Source: Trichormus sp. M33_DOE_039 (GTDB lineage: Bacteria; Cyanobacteriota; Cyanobacteriia; Cyanobacteriales; Nostocaceae). Taken from it: a DNA stretch of 64,000 bases. Location of the stretch: NCBI GenBank assembly GCA_015296085.1, contig DVDT01000031.1, forward strand, positions 124,001 through 188,000, read 5' to 3'. The stretch's first letter is position 1; each line of letters begins with the position of its first letter. The notes under the pieces are model-generated. The model searched no databases. It had not been told where the DNA came from and worked only from the letters and a program-made list of their open reading frames with translations. Of the stretch, positions 10,801-18,029 are shown in pieces. Position numbers and translations under genes: made by a program.

Positions 10801-13800
10801 GTAAAGTTTGCTGGAGTTGATGCGGGAGTAGTGCGTAACACCTGCAACTGCTCTGACATGATTTGCGTCATCATTTGCAGCTGTTGCGCCATAATCTTTT
10901 CTATGGCTGTGCCTGAGTGAGAAACAGCACCATTACCGTTACTGGGTGCGGCTAAGACAATGTTCGCAACAGATTGAGCCGATGTTTCTTCAAAGGTTGG
11001 CAATAAACTATCTTCTGTCTTCAACTCAGAAGCATAATTATCCACCATATTAGGCATTGGTAACTCTTTCCCCATGCCCACACTAACGGGGAGATGCTGT
11101 CCAATATAGGTAGCTAAAGCTTTGATAGTGGATAATTCTTCAAAAAATTGGCGGATGGCAATTTTAATGCCAAAGGAGTTTTCAATGGTGCGTACTCCTT
11201 CCATCAAAAAAATAGAGTCTGCACCCATTTCTAAGAATGGTGTATTGACATCTACTTTATCTGGCGAAACTTGCAGCACTTGACCAACTAAAGAGCGCAG
11301 TTGTGCCAGAATTTCTTCCTGGCGTTGGGTATTGACAGATGCACTGTGTGGCTGTGTGGGATTCATGGGGATGTTGTTGTGTTCAATCCAGTAACGTTGT
11401 CGCTGAAAGGGGTAGGTGGGAAGTGAGAGGTTCTGATGTGGATAGTCTGGTTCTAATTCTGGCCAGTTAATTGCTACACCTTGAAGGTATAAATTAGATA
11501 AGCTCTTAAGTATTACTTGCCAATCATCCTTTTCTGGCATCAAGGAAGCTAGCCAAACTGCACTGTTTTCTGTTCGGCACTGTTTACCCAAATTATTCAA
11601 AACTGGTTTCGGCCCCAGTTCTAAAAAGATTTCGCAGCCTAATTCCAATAAAGTATTCACCCCGTCCATAAATCTGACTGGGGCGCGGGTGTGGCGTAGC
11701 CAGTAGGCGATATCGGGAATTTCTCCTGGTGAGAATACTTTCCCTGTGACGTTAGAAACTAAAGGAATTTGCGGCACATTGAAAGTAATTTGCTGGAGTG
11801 TAGCCGCAAATTCTGCCAACATGGGTTCTACCAAGGGAGAATGGAAGGCATGGGAAACAGTCAGGGCGCGGGTTTTGATGCCTTCTTGTTCCAATATGCT
11901 CACTACAGCCTGTACAGCCGCTTGTTTACCAGAAATGACGATACTCTCAGGCGCATTAATTGCGGCGATGCCTACGGCGGGCTTTGCCAATGCCACATCT
12001 TCGCTAGATGCTTTGATAGCTGCCAAAACTCTAGCTTCATCTGCCAAGACTGCAACCATACTGCCATCTGGGGGTAAAGCCTGCATCAACTTGGCACGCT
12101 GGGCGATGAGTTTTAACCCATCTTCCAAACTAAGCACACCAGCCACACAAGCCGCGACATATTCTCCCACACTATGACCAATCACTGCCGTCGGTTTAAT
12201 ACCCCAAGATTGCCACAATTTATATAAGGAGTACTCCAGCGCGAATAAAGCAGGCTGAGTGTAAGCAGTTTCATTGATTGGGGATTGGGGATTAGGGATT
12301 AGGGATTGGGGATTAGGGACTAGGGATTGGGGATAGAGTATTTCTAATAAGGGTTTTTCTAGATATTGGTGTAAAATTTCGTCGCAATAGTCTAGGGTTT
12401 CACGGAATACTGGTTGGGTGTTGTAGAGATGTTTACCCATACCGAGGTATTGTGAACCTTGACCAGTGAAGAGAAAAGCTATTTTAGAAATTTTTCTTTG
12501 TGTAAGATGATGCTGTAACAGTCCCTCTGCTGGGTCATTTTCTGCAAAAGCACTTAGTTGTGCTTGCAACTGTGTCACAGAATCACTCACCACCGCTAAA
12601 CGATGCTCAAAGTGGCTACGCCCTGTGTTGGCTGTAAAACACAAGTCAGCCAAGGAGATTTCTGGGTTATTCTGTAAATAATTTGTATATTTTATTGCTA
12701 ATTCCTTTAGTGCTTCCCCAGTTCTTGCCGACAAAGTTAATAAATGGGGTTTGTTGACTGTTGAGTGTGAAGCAGAGAGAGTTTTGGCGGTTTGCGTCGA
12801 ATCTGAACTGTCATTCTCGGAAGGTTGACCGTTGACTGTTAACTGTTGACTCTCTAAAACAATATGCACATTCGTTCCACTCATCCCAAAGGAACTTACC
12901 CCGGCGATGCGTGATTTGTCTTGGGGTTGCCAAGGTGTGGGCTGAGTGGGAACAACAACAGGCAAGTTTTCCCAAGGTATATGAGGACTGGGTTGATGGA
13001 AGTGTAGGTGAGGCGGAATCTCTCCGTAATGCAGTGCTAGGACTGTTTTGATTAATCCAGCAATACCTGCGGCGGCTTCTAAGTGACCGAGGTTGGTTTT
13101 GACTGAACCAATCACTAATGGTGTTTCTGGTGAACGTTGACGACAAAATACTGAGGCTAATGCACCAACTTCGATGGGGTCGCCGAGAGTAGTTCCTGTC
13201 CCGTGGGCTTCGATGTAGGAGACTTCTTCTGGTGTGACTTTGGCATTTTGGAGGGCTTGCTGGATGAGTTTTTCTTGGGCGAGTTGGTTGGGTACGGTTA
13301 AGCCGCTACTTGGCCCGTCGTGGTTGACAGCCGAACCGCGAATTGTGGCCCAAATGCGATCGCCATCCGCCACAGCATCAGATAATCTTTTGAGGATAAT
13401 TACCCCACAGCCTTCACTCCTACTAAAGCCATCAGCCCCCGCATCAAAGGTTTTACAGCGTCCATCAGGAGATAAGGCGCGGGTTCTAGCCAGGAAGAGG
13501 GTAGTTTCAGGGAATAAGTTTAAGTTAACACCACCTGCGATCGCTAGGTTACATTCTCCAGTCCGCAAACTCTGACTAGCTAAATGCACCGCTACCAGTG
13601 AAGATGAGCAGGAGGTGTCCATTGCTAAATTTGGCCCCTGCAACCCCAACACATAAGACAAGCGACCAGAAGCAAAGCATAAGCCGTTACCTGTACCATC
13701 GTGAGCGGTAATACTTTCGGCTTTCTCGGCGTTCATCCGCAGTTTGGCATAGTCATTCGGGCCGACACCCAAAAACACCCCAGTCAAACTATTAACTAGT

Positions 13801-14237
13801 TGTTTGGGATTAATTCCAGCTTCTTCTAAAGCTTCCCAAGCTACTTCTAATAACAGGCGTTGCTGGGGAGATATACTCGCAGCTTCCCTAGGAGAAATGC
13901 CGAAAAACTGGGGGTCGAACTGGTCTATGTTTTCTAAAAATCCCCCATAGCGAGTGTAAATTTTCCCTGGTGTCTCTGGGTTGGGGTCGTAGTATTCATC
14001 AATATTCCAACGATTTTTAGGTATTTCTGTAATCGCATCAACACCATGACGCAATAATTGCCAAAATGTCTCCGGGTTGTTTGCGCCTCCCGGAAATCTA
14101 CAACCTATGCCGATAATGGCGATGGGTTCAGTTTTAGCACGGTCGAAGGCTTCTAATTTAGCACGGGCTTCTTTGAGTGCCATTAGCACCCGCTGGGATG
14201 AAGATATCTGTTCGGTAGATTCAGAGACATTAGCCAT
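4836..14237 (-). CDS. Hybrid PKS/NRPS: KS-AT-ACP-AMT-MO-C-A(Val)-PCP
   Basis: This 3133-residue megasynthase performs the last chain extension of the fatty acyl part and adds the first amino acid. Domains by approximate residue: KS 39-465 (DTSCSSS, Cys near 210), AT 585-905 (GHSVGEY near 688; HAFH motif, so malonyl-CoA), ACP with GADS near 1005, an Asn-Gly-rich linker near 1150-1170, class III PLP aminotransferase 1240-1660 (Lys in GTFNKHP), luciferase-like flavin monooxygenase about 1700-2030, condensation 2045-2490 (HHIIVDG), adenylation 2530-3000, PCP with GGNS near 3062. The KS-AT-ACP-AMT order is that of mycosubtilin/iturin and microcystin synthases, which install a beta-amino group. The monooxygenase would hydroxylate the alpha carbon, giving a 3-amino-2-hydroxy acid. 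The A pocket reads DALWIGGTFK, one change from a published valine code. Architecture matches PuwB of puwainaphycin synthesis as I recall it. Two repeat elements sit in frame inside the AT and C domains. Confidence 0.95.
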   Translation of the reverse strand: MANVSESTEQISSSQRVLMALKEARAKLEAFDRAKTEPIAIIGIGCRFPGGANNPETFWQLLRHGVDAITEIPKNRWNIDEYYDPNPETPGKIYTRYGGFLENIDQFDPQFFGISPREAASISPQQRLLLEVAWEALEEAGINPKQLVNSLTGVFLGVGPNDYAKLRMNAEKAESITAHDGTGNGLCFASGRLSYVLGLQGPNLAMDTSCSSSLVAVHLASQSLRTGECNLAIAGGVNLNLFPETTLFLARTRALSPDGRCKTFDAGADGFSRSEGCGVIILKRLSDAVADGDRIWATIRGSAVNHDGPSSGLTVPNQLAQEKLIQQALQNAKVTPEEVSYIEAHGTGTTLGDPIEVGALASVFCRQRSPETPLVIGSVKTNLGHLEAAAGIAGLIKTVLALHYGEIPPHLHFHQPSPHIPWENLPVVVPTQPTPWQPQDKSRIAGVSSFGMSGTNVHIVLESQQLTVNGQPSENDSSDSTQTAKTLSASHSTVNKPHLLTLSARTGEALKELAIKYTNYLQNNPEISLADLCFTANTGRSHFEHRLAVVSDSVTQLQAQLSAFAENDPAEGLLQHHLTQRKISKIAFLFTGQGSQYLGMGKHLYNTQPVFRETLDYCDEILHQYLEKPLLEILYPQSLVPNPQSLIPNPQSPINETAYTQPALFALEYSLYKLWQSWGIKPTAVIGHSVGEYVAACVAGVLSLEDGLKLIAQRAKLMQALPPDGSMVAVLADEARVLAAIKASSEDVALAKPAVGIAAINAPESIVISGKQAAVQAVVSILEQEGIKTRALTVSHAFHSPLVEPMLAEFAATLQQITFNVPQIPLVSNVTGKVFSPGEIPDIAYWLRHTRAPVRFMDGVNTLLELGCEIFLELGPKPVLNNLGKQCRTENSAVWLASLMPEKDDWQVILKSLSNLYLQGVAINWPELEPDYPHQNLSLPTYPFQRQRYWIEHNNIPMNPTQPHSASVNTQRQEEILAQLRSLVGQVLQVSPDKVDVNTPFLEMGADSIFLMEGVRTIENSFGIKIAIRQFFEELSTIKALATYIGQHLPVSVGMGKELPMPNMVDNYASELKTEDSLLPTFEETSAQSVANIVLAAPSNGNGAVSHSGTAIEKIMAQQLQMMTQIMSEQLQVLRTTPASTPANFTPTNGNGNGKTTNGNGNGNGNGNGHHASNSVETRYITPPRQNPHSPDPTPQSLLTNPKSQKHLEALIQRYTQRTQKSQQRAQASRHHLADNRAVAGFRMAIKEMLYPIVGTRYQGAHFWDLDGNEYVDLAMGFGTHLFGHGAPFLIAAINEQLQKGVAVGPQPELALETAELLCELTGAERATFCQSGSESVMVALRLARTATKRDRIAIFTGSYHGHFDGVLAQPEGMSSVPIANGIAANTVKDVLVLNYGDPKALEILQAEMHTLAAVMVEPVQSRFPDLQPREFLQQLRHLTTAAGTALIFDEIMTGFRIHPGGAQAHFGVQADLATYSKIFSGGLPLAAVAGKAKFMDGIDGGYWQFGDQSYPQAERTFFAGTFNKHPLSMATCRATLRYLKEQGVQLQTNLNARTAYLVEQLNHIFTEEQIDIQVVHFGSLFRFVFTANMDVFFYHLLEKGVYIWEGRTCFLSTAHTDADIDWIIRAVQESISEMRAGGFFPNQQQQENITVKKLPASLPTVSLNQSTNPTGFWERRKHKTATREKTHYTPSSKVQFSLYYFGNYEAEFSQNKYDLLFTGAKFADQNGFSAVWIPERHFHAFGGFSPNPSVIAAALARETQNIQIRSGSVVLPIHHPIRVVEEWSVVDNLSQGRVGISFASGWNPNDFVFAPQSFGQHRELMFQQIETVRKLWRGESVPVQNGVGQTVSVEVFPKPMQTELQDWITIVNNPDTYIKAGEIGAGVLTNLMGQSIEDLAENIALYRQSLTQHGYDPAVGRVTVLLHTFVGQDLEQTRQQARQPLCNYFKSSVALFQNLVKSQDLGIDFDSLSEDDKDYILFSACDRYIQSSALIGTPETCAQVVAQLQAIGVDEIACLIDFGVNPKEVVESFPELNALRELYQTRPFFTTAPLTTAQKQLWVLSQLGHEASTAYNESVSLKLQGTLNLPALQQAMQQVVNRHEALRTSISPEGDVQQIFPSLEISIGQEAGGTDFSEDLENPSLNLSPTRREALIFPPSLVGKGVRGLGFTLAFPHNELQEAFDLTKAPLFRVNLIQVAPEEHILTLTGHHIIVDGWSVGVILQELSTLYTAICRGEKCQLPTPMQYREYINWQIQHSQTEEMATHEQYWVQKFAETTPALDLPTDRTRSPIKTYRGSKQSLLLDSDIGRAIKKVSLEQGCTLFMTLLAVYTTLLHRLTGQDKIIVGIPTAGRSLAGSDSLVGYCAHVLPISSEFQSKTPFSEYLLTIRNVLLEAYQHQDYPFAELIQKLNLSPDASRSPLVTVTFNLDRSITLPNLGDLKTSWLSQPINATDYDIHWNITQIDDELLLDCHYNTDLFDGTTIERWLGHFQTLLTAIIADPSQPLGKLPLLTTTELQQLLVDWNATQTDYSADKCIHQIFEEQVGQTPNAVAVIEDSEQLTYAELNKRANQVAHYLKKQGVESGIPVGICMQRSLDFIVGVLGILKAGGVYVPLDPDYPQERLAGMLEDVQPQVVLTQADLIDKLPTLTNILSVDAAAIPEESTANLIAEVTSENLAYIMYTSGSTGKPKGVSIPHRGVVRLVKATDYINFTSEEVWLQLAPICFDAATLEIWGSLLNGGKLVIMPIPKPTLEEIGQIIQQQQITTLWLTASLFHLMVDERLEDLKSVRQLIAGGDVLSVPHVQKVLQHLPQIRLVNGYGPTENTTFTCCYPITSDTNLDSSVPIGRPIANTQVYILDPNLQPAPIGVWGELYTGGAGLAQGYWKRPDLTQEKFIQLGTGDNTVIYNHSLTLYKTGDLARYRPDRTIEFRGRLDQQIKIRGFRIELGEIEAKLASHPQIKQTIVTTQSNTLIAYFIPEAEAPSSSELRHYLKQQLPDYMLPAGYVCLDTFPLTPNGKVDRNALPKADLNADRSVKYIAPRTEKEQAIATIISAVLNLEQVGIEDNFFEIGGNSLNAMQVISRLRQTFGVELPLRRLLELPTVMELAANIEQILATIQKLQSTPVELSEDREEIEL
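7736..7870. repeat. Dispersed palindromic element in frame inside condensation domain
   Basis: The stretch holds the inverted repeats CCCTTCCCTACTAGGGAAGGG and CTCTCC...GGAGAG plus a CCTCCTG heptamer tail. The translated product (minus strand) includes PSLVGKGVRGLGF, which replaces the normal loop between the early C-domain segment and the EAFDLTKAPLFR motif. That segment is about 30 residues longer than in the other C domains of this window. I recognise this kind of element as a common intergenic repeat of Nostoc-type genomes; here it is translated. Confidence 0.8.
10729..10800. repeat. Asn-Gly repeat linker between ACP and aminotransferase
   Basis: A 6-bp periodic stretch (units like CCGTTA or CCATTC on the plus strand) encodes a run of Asn-Gly dipeptides with two Lys-Thr interruptions. 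It marks the flexible linker between the ACP and aminotransferase domains of the hybrid PKS/NRPS. A second degenerate heptamer run lies just downstream near 10628-10668. Confidence 0.85.
12281..12336. repeat. Heptanucleotide tandem repeat in AT domain
   Basis: Eight 7-bp units (GGGATTG, GGGATTA, GGGACTA) lie in frame within the acyltransferase domain, just before the INETAYTQPALFALEY segment and the GHSVGEY active site. The encoded insert is Pro-Gln-Ser-rich. A sister repeat sits at the same place in the AT of the other PKS gene (23933-23988). Confidence 0.95.
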
Positions 14238-14422
14238 TTAATTAATACCCTTATTATCAAGTCGTCAGCCTCATAGCCTAGTCAATAGTGAGATAGTGCG
14301 TTCCTATCGCCTTGGGTCGGAAAGCAAGTATCGTTAGCGTAGCGGTAGCGACGTTAGGAGCGTCACCCGTAAGGGTCAATAATCATTGGGGAACAGACTC
14401 TTTTCTTTTTTACTTTTACTCT
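14238..14422. other. Intergenic spacer with dispersed repeat
   Basis: This 185-bp gap between the halogenase-like gene and the hybrid PKS/NRPS start is the longest gap inside the biosynthetic operon. It holds a GCGTAGCGGTAGCGACG / AGGAGCGTCACCCGTAAGGG-type motif, a known style of dispersed Nostocales repeat. No clear terminator with a T-run was seen, so read-through transcription is likely. Confidence 0.5.
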
Positions 14423-15802
14423 TTAAGCAGCAATAGATGCAGAAAACTGTTGCAATGCGTTCTGATTTTTTTGGATAGCGTTACTAATAGAAGCCCCCGA
14501 TGCCATAATTTTCAATTCCCGGTTAATCAGCCATAGATACTCAAGGTTGCTAGTGAATCGACACAAATCTGTGTGTAGACGGTGATGATATTTAAGATTG
14601 ACATGAAAGCCTTCATGCTCACCACACAAACATTTTTCCATCCAATGCAGTGCATCTTGATGAGACATTTCAAAAATGCGCGATCGCAGTATTTTGTAAT
14701 ACAATGCCATAAAAGTTGCATCCCCCCGAAATCCAGACATCATCCCACCTGATAGTTCTCCTAAAAATCCCCTTTGCATCATATAAGTAATGGCATTAGC
14801 ACTTACTTGTTCATAAACTGTTGGTTTAGGGAAATCTTTATACATATCCCGACCAATTAATTGAGAAGTTGTTGTATGTAAAGATTCATCTAATAAATGA
14901 TAGTGAGAAATCGCAGTAGGTGCAGGAATAAAAGCTTCTTTTCTTTCTAAATCTCGAAAATATTTGGAATATCGATATTCATAGCTTTTTAATGCCAAAT
15001 TTCCTGTAAACCGATAGGTGTAATGTTGGCAGGCTAAAAATGGTGAACTACCCCAATTAAAGGTGAGGAATTTTTGTAACTGTAAAGGAATTGCTACACC
15101 AATATATCCTCTAGTCATCGGAGGAATAACATTCCCTTTAGTTTCTATATCTTGTAAATATTCAGAATAACAATAGCTTGAGTTTTGCATCATCATTTTA
15201 TTGATAAAACGCAAAGCCCGATACTCAATATCTGATGGGGATGTTCTCCTATTCTTAGTGGTTAAAAATTTTTGGAGAGAATCTGGTAGTAGTTTTTTGC
15301 TTAAGTTGGTATTACTAGATTTTAGAGGATTACTACCTAGTAAACCTTTCCCAAACAAAGCAGTTTTAATTTTATGAGATATTTTCTGAAATGCGTGAAT
15401 ATGACTGTATTCTTGATCAGTTTCACGGTCTAAAGTTAAGCAGAGCGTTTCATATTCTCCAAAATGACTAAATACACCAGATGTGACTTGATTGTAGTGA
15501 ATAGCACTGGCTTCGCTAGCTGCAATATAATCATATTGGGAAGTCCAATATAAGTGATTGAGAACTAATTTTTGTGCTGGAGAAGCTTCTGCATATAGGG
15601 GAGTTCCGTAGAGAATTGAAAGTTCTGGCTCACTCCAGAAATGATTACTATTAATAGCATAATCAAAACTTTTCTCTAATGACTCCATTTTCTCTGTATA
15701 GTCAGAGTCAAGGTTATTTTTATAATTAATTTCGCAGACTTTCAGATGTCTTTTATCTTTGGAATTAGTATCAGTATTTAACTTTTTTTCTACGTTCAGC
15801 AT
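14423..15802 (-). CDS. CylC-like dimetal-carboxylate halogenase (putative)
   Basis: This 459-residue protein is probably a ferritin-like di-metal enzyme acting on an ACP-bound fatty acyl chain. Metal-ligand-like motifs seen are EYSHIHAF near residue 132, DESLH near 307 and EHEGFH near 398, with more Glu residues between them. The layout recalls AurF-type N-oxygenases and the cyanobacterial CylC halogenases, which have similar length. The gene order FAAL, free ACP, then this gene copies cylA-cylB-cylC of cylindrocyclophane synthesis, where CylC chlorinates an unactivated carbon of the acyl-ACP. A minutissamide cluster with a halogenase is also known. Alternatives are a desaturase, hydroxylase or N-oxygenase of the same fold. 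The function is inferred from motifs and neighbours. It is 87 nt downstream of the ACP gene. Confidence 0.75.
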   Translation of the reverse strand: MLNVEKKLNTDTNSKDKRHLKVCEINYKNNLDSDYTEKMESLEKSFDYAINSNHFWSEPELSILYGTPLYAEASPAQKLVLNHLYWTSQYDYIAASEASAIHYNQVTSGVFSHFGEYETLCLTLDRETDQEYSHIHAFQKISHKIKTALFGKGLLGSNPLKSSNTNLSKKLLPDSLQKFLTTKNRRTSPSDIEYRALRFINKMMMQNSSYCYSEYLQDIETKGNVIPPMTRGYIGVAIPLQLQKFLTFNWGSSPFLACQHYTYRFTGNLALKSYEYRYSKYFRDLERKEAFIPAPTAISHYHLLDESLHTTTSQLIGRDMYKDFPKPTVYEQVSANAITYMMQRGFLGELSGGMMSGFRGDATFMALYYKILRSRIFEMSHQDALHWMEKCLCGEHEGFHVNLKYHHRLHTDLCRFTSNLEYLWLINRELKIMASGASISNAIQKNQNALQQFSASIAA

Positions 15803-15889
15803 GATTTATACTTCATTATTAGAACAGCACGGTAAAAAGAAACTATATGAAGAGGGATGAAAGAGTTTTAATTCTGATGATTTTATGGT

Positions 15890-16177
15890 TTATGTCCCTT
15901 CCTTCAAAACAGAACCTAGATGTTGAGATAAATCTTCAATAGTTGAGTAATCATAAACTAATGTTGGGTCTAAATCACGCCCCAGCCAAATTTCTAAATC
16001 ACCTATCATACCTATAACCATAGAAGAATCTAGACCATATTCATCGAAAAGCATTTTGATATCAACTTCATTTGGTGCAACTTCTATGATGTTCGCCATA
16101 TAAGAAACTAACCAATCTTGAACTTGTTCGATAGAGGGAATATTGTTAGTGCTGGTTTTAATTAGTTCCTGTGTCAT
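15890..16177 (-). CDS. Free-standing acyl carrier protein
   Basis: This 95-residue protein is a single carrier domain. The phosphopantetheine serine lies in YGLDSSM near residue 50, followed by an amphipathic helix pattern typical of ACPs. It follows the free-standing FAAL by about 50 nt and precedes the halogenase-like gene, so it most likely receives the adenylated fatty acid and presents it for modification and for transfer to a KS. An AGGGAAGG-type ribosome binding site lies a few bases before the ATG at 16177. The sequence differs clearly from the ACP fused to the other FAAL. Confidence 0.92.
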   Translation of the reverse strand: MTQELIKTSTNNIPSIEQVQDWLVSYMANIIEVAPNEVDIKMLFDEYGLDSSMVIGMIGDLEIWLGRDLDPTLVYDYSTIEDLSQHLGSVLKEGT

Positions 16178-16228
16178 GTTTGCCTTCCCTAAAAATTAAA
16201 TCTAATAGAACCAAATGCCCAAAAAATA

Positions 16229-18028
16229 CTAAAAAATCTCGACATTATTATTATCTGAAGCTAATACATCTAATTCACCTCTAAGTAATTTATCTCGACA
16301 CAATCGACGCTGAATTTTGCCACTGGATGTTTTGGTAATCGTGTTAGTTTTAATTAAAAACGTGGCATAAACTTGTAATTCATGTTGCTGAGTAACTGCT
16401 TTCCGAATAGCAATAATTACTGCTTCTCCATCTAGCTTTCTTAACCAATTCCTTTCTACTTCTTGAACAACAATTAGCTTTTCTTGTCCGTTAATTGTTA
16501 AAGTAAATGCTGCACCAAAACTTGGTCTTAAAGCTGGGTGGCTTTGTTCTACTGTGAGTTCAATATCTTGGGGGTAATGATTCCGTCCCCGAATGATCAT
16601 CACATCTTTGATGCGTCCGGTGACGAATAATTCGCCATCACGCACAAATCCTAAGTCGCCTGTTCGCAGAAATGGCCCCGCACCTGTATCTGCTAGATAG
16701 GCGTGAAAAGTTTGCTGTGTCTCTTGTAGACGCTGCCAATATCCTCCGGCTACCGTTGCCCCAGATACCCAGATTTCACCAATTTCATCAGGTTGACATT
16801 GAATCAAAGTTTCTGGATGGGCGATCGCAATTTGAGTATCTAGCCACGCATGTCCACAACTCACTAATTGCTTAACTTTCTGCTGTTCTCCTTGACTGAT
16901 AACTACACTATTATTTTCTAGGGCTTCAGTTTCCACAGCACAATACACAGGTTTATCTTGCAAGAATCCCCCAGACACCATCAATGTAGCTTCCGCTAAC
17001 CCATAACAGGGATAAAAAGCACTACTACGGAAGCCGCACGCTTGGAAAATAGCAGTAAATTTCTCCAGGGTTTCCTGACTCACTGGTTCAGCACCACTAT
17101 AAGCACTAGTCCAACTACTCAAATCAAGTTGCTGTAATTGTTCGGAAGTAATCTTTCTCATGCAGAGGTCGTAACCAAAATTAGGGCCGCCGCAATGGGT
17201 GGCGCGATAGCGAGAAATCGCTTTGAGCCAGCGTATTGGTTGCTGTACAAAGGATGTAGGCGGGATCAATACCCCCAGAAAACCTGTATATAAGGGTTGT
17301 AGAATGCCGTCAATTAACCCCATATCATGAAAACTCGGCAACCAAGTTACAGAAATGCTCTCAGGTGTGAGTTCAAAAGCTTCCTTGATGCACTCAGAAT
17401 TCTGTAGTAAGTTACCATGACTCACCATTACACCCTTTGGTGTACCTGTAGAACCAGAGGTGTATTGTAGAAAAGCTAAAGTGTCTTTGCTCAGTTGTGG
17501 TGGTTGCCAGTTTGCAGCCAAGTTACTATCTACATCATCCGTGGCAGAGAGTTGGATAGCAGCTAATTCTGCACTTTGACTAAACCATTCCTGAAGTTGA
17601 GGTAATAGGGATTTCGTAGTCAAAATCACCGTGGCTTGAGCATCAGCAACGATCGCTAAAAGTCGTGATAAATTCTGATTGCGTCGGGGAGGATACGCTG
17701 GTACAGCTACGACTCCCGCAAACAAACAGCCAAAAAAGGCCGCAATGAATTCCAATCCTGGGGGATATAGTAACAGAGCGCGATCGCCTACGGTGGGCGG
17801 AACGCCATCGCCAGTTTTCTGTGTCAACTGAAGTTGGTAAGCGATCGCTTTGGCCTGTTGGTCTAAACTGTGATAAGTAAAGCTACCTGCTTCTCTTTCC
17901 CCATTTTCTAGGAAGGTAAAAGCAATTTTCTCTGGTTGTTTCTCGGCTCGATATTGCAGTAGTTCTACAAAGGTGGAGAACTGATTTTCTACCTGTGGTA
18001 ATTGCCTAATGTCTGTAGAAATCATCAT
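16229..18028 (-). CDS. Fatty acyl-AMP ligase (FAAL), second starter
   Basis: This 599-residue ANL-superfamily enzyme would activate a free fatty acid as acyl-AMP and load it on the neighbouring free ACP. Motifs: YTSGSTGTPKG near residue 193, WLPSFHDMGLI, LRTGDLGF, GRIKDVMIIRGRNHYPQDIE and the C-terminal SSGKIQRR. HDMGLI and NHYPQDIE are typical of FAALs rather than acyl-CoA ligases. It starts 1 nt after the PKS stop, with an AAGGGGA ribosome binding site inside the PKS end, so it is translated from the same message. Compared with the other FAAL it carries an extra loop near residue 75 created by a small hairpin repeat (17780-17812). It lacks the fused ACP of the first FAAL. Two adjacent ATG codons exist; the first is used here. 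Confidence 0.95.
   Translation of the reverse strand: MMISTDIRQLPQVENQFSTFVELLQYRAEKQPEKIAFTFLENGEREAGSFTYHSLDQQAKAIAYQLQLTQKTGDGVPPTVGDRALLLYPPGLEFIAAFFGCLFAGVVAVPAYPPRRNQNLSRLLAIVADAQATVILTTKSLLPQLQEWFSQSAELAAIQLSATDDVDSNLAANWQPPQLSKDTLAFLQYTSGSTGTPKGVMVSHGNLLQNSECIKEAFELTPESISVTWLPSFHDMGLIDGILQPLYTGFLGVLIPPTSFVQQPIRWLKAISRYRATHCGGPNFGYDLCMRKITSEQLQQLDLSSWTSAYSGAEPVSQETLEKFTAIFQACGFRSSAFYPCYGLAEATLMVSGGFLQDKPVYCAVETEALENNSVVISQGEQQKVKQLVSCGHAWLDTQIAIAHPETLIQCQPDEIGEIWVSGATVAGGYWQRLQETQQTFHAYLADTGAGPFLRTGDLGFVRDGELFVTGRIKDVMIIRGRNHYPQDIELTVEQSHPALRPSFGAAFTLTINGQEKLIVVQEVERNWLRKLDGEAVIIAIRKAVTQQHELQVYATFLIKTNTITKTSSGKIQRRLCRDKLLRGELDVLASDNNNVEIF
17780..17812. repeat. HIP1-containing hairpin repeat in FAAL coding sequence
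   Basis: GCGATCGCC, a short GTGGGCGG core and GCCATCGCC form an imperfect hairpin of the kind dispersed in Nostocales genomes. It encodes about ten extra residues (GDGVPPTVGD) before RALLLYPPG, where the other FAAL in this window has only KGE. A similar motif lies in the AT domain near 11955-11990. Confidence 0.65.
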
Positions 18029-18029
18029 T

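Noticed and set aside
12811-13146. 111-codon minus-strand frame inside the KS region
   Set aside because: It is a shadow frame of the hybrid PKS/NRPS with no ribosome binding site and an implausible composition.
14312-14536. 74-codon plus-strand frame over the halogenase end
   Set aside because: It crosses a dispersed repeat and the end of a real gene on the other strand; no start signal.
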